Below, piece by piece: positions 31,771-36,759 of a stretch of 36,759 bases of DNA. The stretch comes from an uncultured Lachnospiraceae bacterium (GTDB taxonomy: Bacteria; Bacillota; Clostridia; Lachnospirales; Lachnospiraceae), in NCBI GenBank assembly GCA_949893755.1, contig CATLCV010000029.1:1-36759 (forward strand), read 5' to 3'. Both the position numbers and the translations under genes were made by a program. Positions within the stretch are counted from its first letter, which is position 1. The number at the start of each line of letters is the position of its first letter. The notes below the pieces were generated by a model. The model searched no databases. It worked only from the letters and a program-made list of their open reading frames with translations, and was not told where the DNA came from.

Positions 31771-32799
31771 ATGCGAAAAAGCAGGAGGGACAGGCAGATC
31801 GCGGCATTTCTGCTTCTGGGGACAGGAGCCGCGGTGCTTTTGGCCCTCAACATCTGCATCGGAAGTGTAAGCATTCCCCTTCCGGAGCTGATCCGGATAC
31901 TGACAGGGCAGGGCGGGAACGAAACGGCGGAAAGGATCCTCTGGGAGATTCGGCTGCCGAGGGCCTTTGCGGTCATCATACTGGGCGGCGCCCTCTCCCT
32001 GGCCGGATACCTTTTGCAGACCTTTTTCCACAACCCCATCGCCGGTCCCTTCGTCCTCGGCATTTCCTCGGGGGCAAAAATGGCGGTGGCGCTGGTGATG
32101 GTTTTTCTCCTGGGAAGGTCTGTCAGAATGTCCTCTGGGGACATGATACTGGCGGCATTTGCCGGGGCCATGCTGTCCATGGGGTTCGTCCTGCTTTTGT
32201 CCCGCAGGGTGCAGGGAATGTCGATGCTGGTGGTGGGCGGCGTGATGATCGGCTATATCTGTTCAGCAGTTACGGAGCTGGTGGTGGTCTTTGCGGATGA
32301 CGCGGATATCGTCAATCTCCATAACTGGTCGCAGGGCAGCTTTTCCGGAATGACGTGGGATCATGTACGGGTGATGGCCGCTGCCGTATCCGTGACGTTC
32401 CTGGCCGTGTTTCTGCTGTCAAAGCCGCTTTCGGCCTATCAGCTCGGGGAAGCCTACGCGCAGAATCTGGGAGTCAATATCCGGCTTCTGCGGATCTGCC
32501 TTGTCATCCTCTCCAGCCTTTTATCCGCCTGTATCGTAGCCTTTGCGGGGCCCATTTCCTTTGTCGGGATCGCGGTTCCGCATCTGGTAAAAAAACTGCT
32601 GGGAACGGCAGTGCCGTTTTCGATGATCCCTGCCTGCTTTTTGGGCGGAAGCGTGTTCTGTCTCGTCTGCGACCTGCTGGCCAGGACGATGCTCGCACCC
32701 ACAGAGCTGAGCATCAGCACCGTTACGGCAGTTTTCGGCGCCCCGGTGGTGCTGTGGATCATGGCAGGCAGAAAAGCAGACGCGAAGCATTTTTCTTAG
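31771..32799 (+). CDS. BtuC/FecCD-family ABC transporter permease
   Basis: An integral membrane subunit of about ten helices (342 residues) that forms the translocation pathway for corrinoid or siderophore importers. Recognisable are the first helix after MRKSRRDRQ, RLPRAFAVIILGGALSLAGYLLQ, NPIAGPFVLGISSGAKMAV, and the cytoplasmic coupling region with GPISFVGIAVPHLVKK. The start at 31771 is chosen because AAAGGGG lies nine bases upstream and the protein then has normal FecCD length. Earlier in-frame starts (GTG 31693, ATG 31762) would add a long basic extension. The BtuF-like and ATPase genes flank it. Confidence 0.9.
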   Translation: MRKSRRDRQIAAFLLLGTGAAVLLALNICIGSVSIPLPELIRILTGQGGNETAERILWEIRLPRAFAVIILGGALSLAGYLLQTFFHNPIAGPFVLGISSGAKMAVALVMVFLLGRSVRMSSGDMILAAFAGAMLSMGFVLLLSRRVQGMSMLVVGGVMIGYICSAVTELVVVFADDADIVNLHNWSQGSFSGMTWDHVRVMAAAVSVTFLAVFLLSKPLSAYQLGEAYAQNLGVNIRLLRICLVILSSLLSACIVAFAGPISFVGIAVPHLVKKLLGTAVPFSMIPACFLGGSVFCLVCDLLARTMLAPTELSISTVTAVFGAPVVLWIMAGRKADAKHFS

Positions 32800-32830
32800 G
32801 AACTGCTGGAATACAGGAGGGAGCTGCGCA

Positions 32831-33958
32831 GTGAACTATTATTTTCAGGCAGAGCGGATGAGCGTTGGCTACCAGGGAGAGCCGGTGATCCAAAATATGG
32901 AGATCGGATTGAACCGGGGAGAGATATTGACGCTGATCGGCCCCAACGGGGCGGGAAAATCCACGATATTAAAAAGCATTGCGGGCCAGCTAAAGCTTCT
33001 CGGCGGAACGGTGTATCTGAACAAAAAAGAACTGTCCCGGATGTCCGGAGCCGAGCTGTCACGGAGAATGGCCGTAGTATTCACAGAGAAATTAAAAACG
33101 GAGCTGATGACCTGTGAGGATGTGGCTGCCACAGGGAGATATCCTTATACCGGGCCGTTTGGAAGGCTGTCAGAAAAAGACCGCGCAGCCGTTGCGGAGG
33201 CAATGGAGCTAGTCCATGTGACGGAGCTTGGGAGTCAGGATTTTACAAAGATCAGTGACGGGCAGAGACAGCGGGTGATGCTTGCCAGGGCAATCTGCCA
33301 GGAGCCGGAGATCATTATCCTGGACGAGCCTACCTCCTTTTTGGACGTGAAATATAAACTGGAATTTTTATCGGTGCTGCAGGAATTACGGCTCAGGAAG
33401 GGGCTGACGGTCATCATGTCCCTTCATGAGCTGGAACTGGCGGAGCGGGTTTCCGACCGGATCCTGTGTGTGGATGGACCCTATGTGGAACGGTTTGGAA
33501 CGCCGGAGGAGATCTTCCGGCCGGGATATATCCAATCCCTGTTTCACATAGGGACGGGAAGCTTTGACGAGGAAAACACGAGTATGGAGCTGGAAGCGCC
33601 CAGGGGAAAGGCGGACCTGTTTGTGATCGCGGGCGGGGGCAGCGGAAGAAGCATGTACCGAAAGTTGCAGCGGGAAAGAAAGGCCTTTGCCACGGGAATC
33701 CTCTATGAAAATGACCTGGATTATCCGGCGGCAGGGGCGCTGGCCGCGGAGGTGATCTCGGCAAAGGCATTTGAGCCGGTGGATGAGGCCGTGCTGCTCC
33801 AGGCGAAAAAGGTGATGGATTCCTGCAGCCGGGTGATCTGCTGCAGAACAGCCTTCGGAAGTCTGGAAAACGCCAACCGGGAGCTTCTGGAATACGCGCG
33901 GCAATGCGGAAAAACAATTCCTTACCGGGAAGGGGATGATTTCAGATGGCAAAAGTGA
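32831..33958 (+). CDS. BtuD/FecE-family ABC transporter ATPase with extra C-terminal domain
   Basis: The ATP-hydrolysing subunit of the importer, 375 residues. Walker A is GPNGAGKST (37-45), the signature is ISDGQRQR (141-148), Walker B is IIILDEPTS (161-169), and the switch His is in MSLHE. The Q-loop position reads [13 protein letters not shown] without the usual Gln. After about residue 255 there is an added domain of some 120 residues ([20 protein letters not shown], later [10 protein letters not shown]) that standard BtuD lacks. It has a Rossmann-like alternation of strands and helices. The start is a GTG after AGGAGG. The last 13 bases overlap cobQ. Confidence 0.9.
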   Translation: MNYYFQAERMSVGYQGEPVIQNMEIGLNRGEILTLIGPNGAGKSTILKSIAGQLKLLGGTVYLNKKELSRMSGAELSRRMAVVFTEKLKTELMTCEDVAATGRYPYTGPFGRLSEKDRAAVAEAMELVHVTELGSQDFTKISDGQRQRVMLARAICQEPEIIILDEPTSFLDVKYKLEFLSVLQELRLRKGLTVIMSLHELELAERVSDRILCVDGPYVERFGTPEEIFRPGYIQSLFHIGTGSFDEENTSMELEAPRGKADLFVIAGGGSGRSMYRKLQRERKAFATGILYENDLDYPAAGALAAEVISAKAFEPVDEAVLLQAKKVMDSCSRVICCRTAFGSLENANRELLEYARQCGKTIPYREGDDFRWQK

Positions 33959-35508
33959 TCATGATACAGGGAACAATGTCAGGCGTGGGAAAGAGCTTTC
34001 TTACGGCAGGGCTCTGCAGGATCATGAAGCAGGACGGATACCGGACCGCCCCCTTTAAATCACAGAATATGGCGCTGAATTCTTTTATCACAGAGGAAGG
34101 CCTGGAGATGGGAAGGGCGCAGGTGATGCAGGCGGAGGCGGCAGGCATAGAGCCGATGGTCTGTATGAACCCGATCCTGCTAAAGCCGACGAGCCATACC
34201 GGCTCCCAGGTCATTGTGAATGGAGAGGTGCTGGGAAACATGAACGCCAGAGAGTATTTCGCGTACAAAACAAAGCTCATCCCGGATATCAAACGGGCCT
34301 TTCGGAAGCTGGAAGCGCATGCGGACGTGATCGTGATCGAGGGGGCAGGCAGTCCGGCGGAGATCAATCTGCGGGAGCATGATATTGTGAATATGGGAAT
34401 GGCAGAAATGGTGGACGCCCCAGTGCTTTTAGCCGGTGATATCGACAGGGGCGGAGTCTTCGCACAGCTGTTGGGGACTTTGCTGCTGCTGCGCGAGAAG
34501 GAAAAAGCAAGGGTCAAAGGGCTGATCATCAACAAATTCAGGGGAGACCAGACGATCCTGGATCCCGGGATCGCCATGCTGGAGGAAAAGGGAGGGATTC
34601 CCGTGGCCGGCGTTGTCCCCTTTATGGATCTGGCGCTGGAGGACGAGGACAGTCTGACGGACCGCTTTGAAAGAAGGGAAATCAGCGCTGTGGATCTTGC
34701 GGTGATCCGCTATCCAAGGATCTCGAACTTCACGGATTTTAATGCATTGGAACAGAGGAAGGAAGTGTCGGTGCGCTATGCGGCTTCCGTGTCAGAGCTG
34801 GGCCGTCCGGATATGGTCATCCTGCCCGGAAGCAAGAATACCATGGGGGATCTGAAATGGATGCGAGGAAACGGTCTGGAGGTTGCAGTCAAAAAGCTTG
34901 CGGAAGAGATCCCTGTTTTTGGGATCTGCGGAGGCTTCCAGATGCTGGGAGAACGGATCACAGATCCGAACCAGGTGGAGGAAGGCGGCTCCCTGCGGGG
35001 GATGGGGCTGCTTCCGGCCGTTACGGAGCTGACAGAGGAAAAGGTGCGCCGCAGGGTGAAAGGAGAGCTTCCAAAAGTGGACGGAATTTTTTCGGGACTT
35101 TCCGGGCTGGAATATACGGGCTATGAAATCCACATGGGAAAAACCGTCTGGATGGATGGGAAAAACGAAGGCAAAGGAAGCGGTATGGAATCGAGAGCCA
35201 TCGTATCCTCTCGCAGTGCTTTATGGGACGAAGCCTGCCTGCCCCGGCGGAATCTGCATGATGGGAAGCACCAGGGGGATCAGCATGTGTATGGAACCTA
35301 TGTGCATGGGATTTTTGACAAAGGCCCTGTTGCGGAAGCGGTGGTGCAGGCATTGGCGGAGAAAAAGGGGATCTCTTTCGAAAAGGGAGCTATGAAGGAC
35401 TATCAGAGCCTGAAAGAAAGGCAGTATGATCTGCTGGCGGATACGCTGAGGAGTTATTTGAATATGGAGGAAATCTATGGAATGCTTAAGACGGCCCGCA
35501 TGGAATAG
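33946..35508 (+). CDS. cobQ: Cobyric acid synthase CobQ
   Basis: Amidates four side chains of adenosylcobyrinic acid a,c-diamide using glutamine and ATP, giving adenosylcobyric acid. The N-terminal synthetase domain has the P-loop-like [27 protein letters not shown] and [14 protein letters not shown]. The C-terminal glutamine amidotransferase has its nucleophile Cys328 in [11 protein letters not shown] and catalytic His454 in GTYVHGIFD. At 520 residues it is full length. The ATG lies inside the ATPase gene end (13-base overlap) and its own end overlaps cobT by 32 bases, so translation is tightly coupled. It may act on imported cobyric acid precursors. Confidence 0.96.
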   Translation: MAKVIMIQGTMSGVGKSFLTAGLCRIMKQDGYRTAPFKSQNMALNSFITEEGLEMGRAQVMQAEAAGIEPMVCMNPILLKPTSHTGSQVIVNGEVLGNMNAREYFAYKTKLIPDIKRAFRKLEAHADVIVIEGAGSPAEINLREHDIVNMGMAEMVDAPVLLAGDIDRGGVFAQLLGTLLLLREKEKARVKGLIINKFRGDQTILDPGIAMLEEKGGIPVAGVVPFMDLALEDEDSLTDRFERREISAVDLAVIRYPRISNFTDFNALEQRKEVSVRYAASVSELGRPDMVILPGSKNTMGDLKWMRGNGLEVAVKKLAEEIPVFGICGGFQMLGERITDPNQVEEGGSLRGMGLLPAVTELTEEKVRRRVKGELPKVDGIFSGLSGLEYTGYEIHMGKTVWMDGKNEGKGSGMESRAIVSSRSALWDEACLPRRNLHDGKHQGDQHVYGTYVHGIFDKGPVAEAVVQALAEKKGISFEKGAMKDYQSLKERQYDLLADTLRSYLNMEEIYGMLKTARME

Positions 35509-36571
35509 CGATACGGGAGAAGCGCTGAATAAGCTTGTTGTGGAAGCCCCGGATGAGGAGGTCCGCAGAAATGTGCGGAAACGCTTTGACCATATGGCAA
35601 AGCCCCTGGACGGGATGGGAAGGTTCGAAGCACTCACGGCACAGATCGGAGCCATCCAGAGGACGGAACAGATCGATATCTCCAGGAAGGCCGTCATCAT
35701 CCTGTGCGCGGACAACGGGATTGTTGCGGAAGGCATCAGTCAGTCCGGCCAGGAGGTGACGTTGGCGGTTGTCAAAAGTATGGCAGAACAGAAATCCTCC
35801 GTCGGAAAGATGGCAGCGCACATGGGAGCCGACACGATCCCGGTGGATATCGGCGTGAACACTTTGGAGCGGATCCCGGGAGTCCTGGATCGGAAGATCG
35901 CTTTGGGGACAAAAAATTTCCGATACGAGCCTGCTATGACAGAAAAAGAAGCAGTGAAGGCAATTTTTACAGGAATCGAACTGGCGGCGGACTGCAGGGA
36001 GAAAGGGTACAACATTCTTGCGACAGGAGAGATGGGGATTGGAAATACAACCACCAGCAGTGCCGTGGCGGCGGCGCTGCTGGACTGTGAAGTGACGGCA
36101 GTGACCGGGAGAGGCGCAGGCTTAAGCGACGAAGGGCTGCTCCAGAAGCAGAGGATCATTACCGAAGCCATAGAAAAATACCAGCTCAGAAACGCAGGCC
36201 CGCTTGAGATATTGAAAACCGTCGGAGGGCTGGACATTGCGGGACTGACCGGGCTCTGTATCGGCGGCGCGGTGTATCATATGCCCATTGTCCTGGATGG
36301 CGTCATCAGCATGACGGCGGCACTTCTGGCGGAACGGATCGTACCGGGAACCAGGGAGTATCTGCTTCCTTCCCACAAGGGAAAGGAGCCGGCAATGAAA
36401 AGACTGGCGGAGGAATTGGGGATCGAGCCTGTGATCGACGGCAGTCTGGCATTAGGGGAGGGAACCGGCGCAGTCATGATGCTTTCGCTGTTGGATCTGG
36501 TGATGAGCCTCTATCAGGATCAGACGACCTTTTCCGATATCCGGATCGAACCATATGAAAGATTTCAGTGA
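35477..36571 (+). CDS. cobT: Nicotinate-nucleotide--dimethylbenzimidazole phosphoribosyltransferase CobT
   Basis: Transfers phosphoribose from nicotinate mononucleotide to a lower-ligand base (dimethylbenzimidazole or an analogue), producing the alpha-ribotide for cobamide assembly. Motifs include [10 protein letters not shown] near the start, [65 protein letters not shown] and the end [12 protein letters not shown] with the catalytic Glu region. At 364 residues it is normal. The ATG follows GGAGGAAATCT and lies inside the end of cobQ. Confidence 0.97.
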   Translation: MECLRRPAWNSDTGEALNKLVVEAPDEEVRRNVRKRFDHMAKPLDGMGRFEALTAQIGAIQRTEQIDISRKAVIILCADNGIVAEGISQSGQEVTLAVVKSMAEQKSSVGKMAAHMGADTIPVDIGVNTLERIPGVLDRKIALGTKNFRYEPAMTEKEAVKAIFTGIELAADCREKGYNILATGEMGIGNTTTSSAVAAALLDCEVTAVTGRGAGLSDEGLLQKQRIITEAIEKYQLRNAGPLEILKTVGGLDIAGLTGLCIGGAVYHMPIVLDGVISMTAALLAERIVPGTREYLLPSHKGKEPAMKRLAEELGIEPVIDGSLALGEGTGAVMMLSLLDLVMSLYQDQTTFSDIRIEPYERFQ

Positions 36572-36589
36572 GAGGAAGGGAACGGTCGG

Positions 36590-36759
36590 ATGATGATACT
36601 GGTGATCGGGGGAAGCGGCAGCGGGAAGTCCGGGTATGCGGAAGACTGTATGGTTTCCCTTTCGGAAGGAAAAAAGAAATACTATATCGCCGCGATGCAG
36701 GCATTTGACGCAGAGGCCGAAAGGAAGATCGAGAGACACAGAATGCTCCGCCGCGGAAA
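36590..36759 (+). CDS. cobU: Adenosylcobinamide kinase/guanylyltransferase CobU, 5' part only
   Basis: Bifunctional enzyme that phosphorylates adenosylcobinamide and transfers GMP to it. Only the first 56 codons are in the window. They show the P-loop GGSGSGKSGYAED at the N-terminus, then KKYYIAAMQAFDAEAERKIERHR, matching CobU's YIATAxxxDxEMxxRIxxHR region. Two adjacent ATGs (36590, 36593) follow GAGGAAGGGAACGG. It lies 18 bases after cobT and continues the operon past the window edge, where cobS and others are expected. Confidence 0.93.
   Translation, partial: MMILVIGGSGSGKSGYAEDCMVSLSEGKKKYYIAAMQAFDAEAERKIERHRMLRRG

Noticed and set aside
1-36759. CRISPR arrays, insertion sequences, prophage, tRNA or rRNA genes
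   Set aside because: I found no regularly spaced repeats, transposase or integrase frames, or tRNA/rRNA-like sequence by reading. The repeats present are the coding and leader repeats described above.

Overview
This 36.8 kb window is a chromosomal segment from an endospore-forming anaerobic Firmicute, most likely a gut Lachnospiraceae (class Clostridia). The evidence is gene order and content: a DUF2953/GerW sporulation pair, an alpha/beta-type small acid-soluble spore protein, a YlbJ sporulation membrane protein, divergent rpmB / asp23-fakA-recG, rsmD-coaD, strong GGAGG ribosome binding sites and consensus sigma-A promoters. I see no insertion sequence, prophage, CRISPR array, tRNA or rRNA.

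Layout. (1) 1-3.9 kb: the end of an upstream gene, a small class B penicillin-binding protein, a hypothetical protein, the DUF2953 and GerW sporulation pair, an unexplained 56-nt hairpin, a 46-residue membrane peptide and a bidirectional terminator. (2) 3.9-9.0 kb: rpmB on the minus strand, facing asp23-fakA-recG across a divergent promoter region, then an SASP gene. (3) 9.0-11.8 kb: rsmD-coaD, a coiled-coil protein preceded by a duplicated copy of its own first 14 codons, and ylbJ on the minus strand. The rsmD-coaD-ylbJ grouping matches Bacillus ylbH-ylbI-ylbJ except for the inversion and the inserted gene. (4) 11.9-22.4 kb: a housekeeping series of M20 dipeptidase, M23 peptidase, RsmF-like rRNA methyltransferase, RsuA-type pseudouridine synthase, HAD phosphatase, YgiQ radical SAM protein, SDR oxidoreductase, hypothetical membrane protein, RluA-type pseudouridine synthase and RecU. 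(5) 22.4-27.6 kb: a histidine operon hisZ-hisG-hisD-hisB-hisIE driven by a perfect-consensus promoter. The HisIE protein carries a degenerate HisA/HisF-like barrel at its N-terminus, and hisC, hisH, hisA and hisF are absent. (6) 27.6 kb to the end: a cobalamin-riboswitch-controlled operon.

The last operon is the most interesting part. After the riboswitch and its terminator come a CbiK-type cobaltochelatase predicted to be an exported lipoprotein, a second lipoprotein built from a tandemly duplicated unrecognised domain, a BtuF-like binding lipoprotein, a BtuC-like permease, a BtuD-like ATPase with an extra C-terminal domain, and then CobQ, CobT and the start of CobU. I read this as a corrinoid or tetrapyrrole capture, import and late-assembly system. 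The lipoprotein chelatase and the duplicated-domain lipoprotein look like surface factors of unknown function that supply the importer. The cytoplasmic Cob enzymes would then amidate the corrin ring and attach the nucleotide loop.

Limits: all assignments are from reading sequence and remembered family motifs. No database search, structure prediction or folding program was run.
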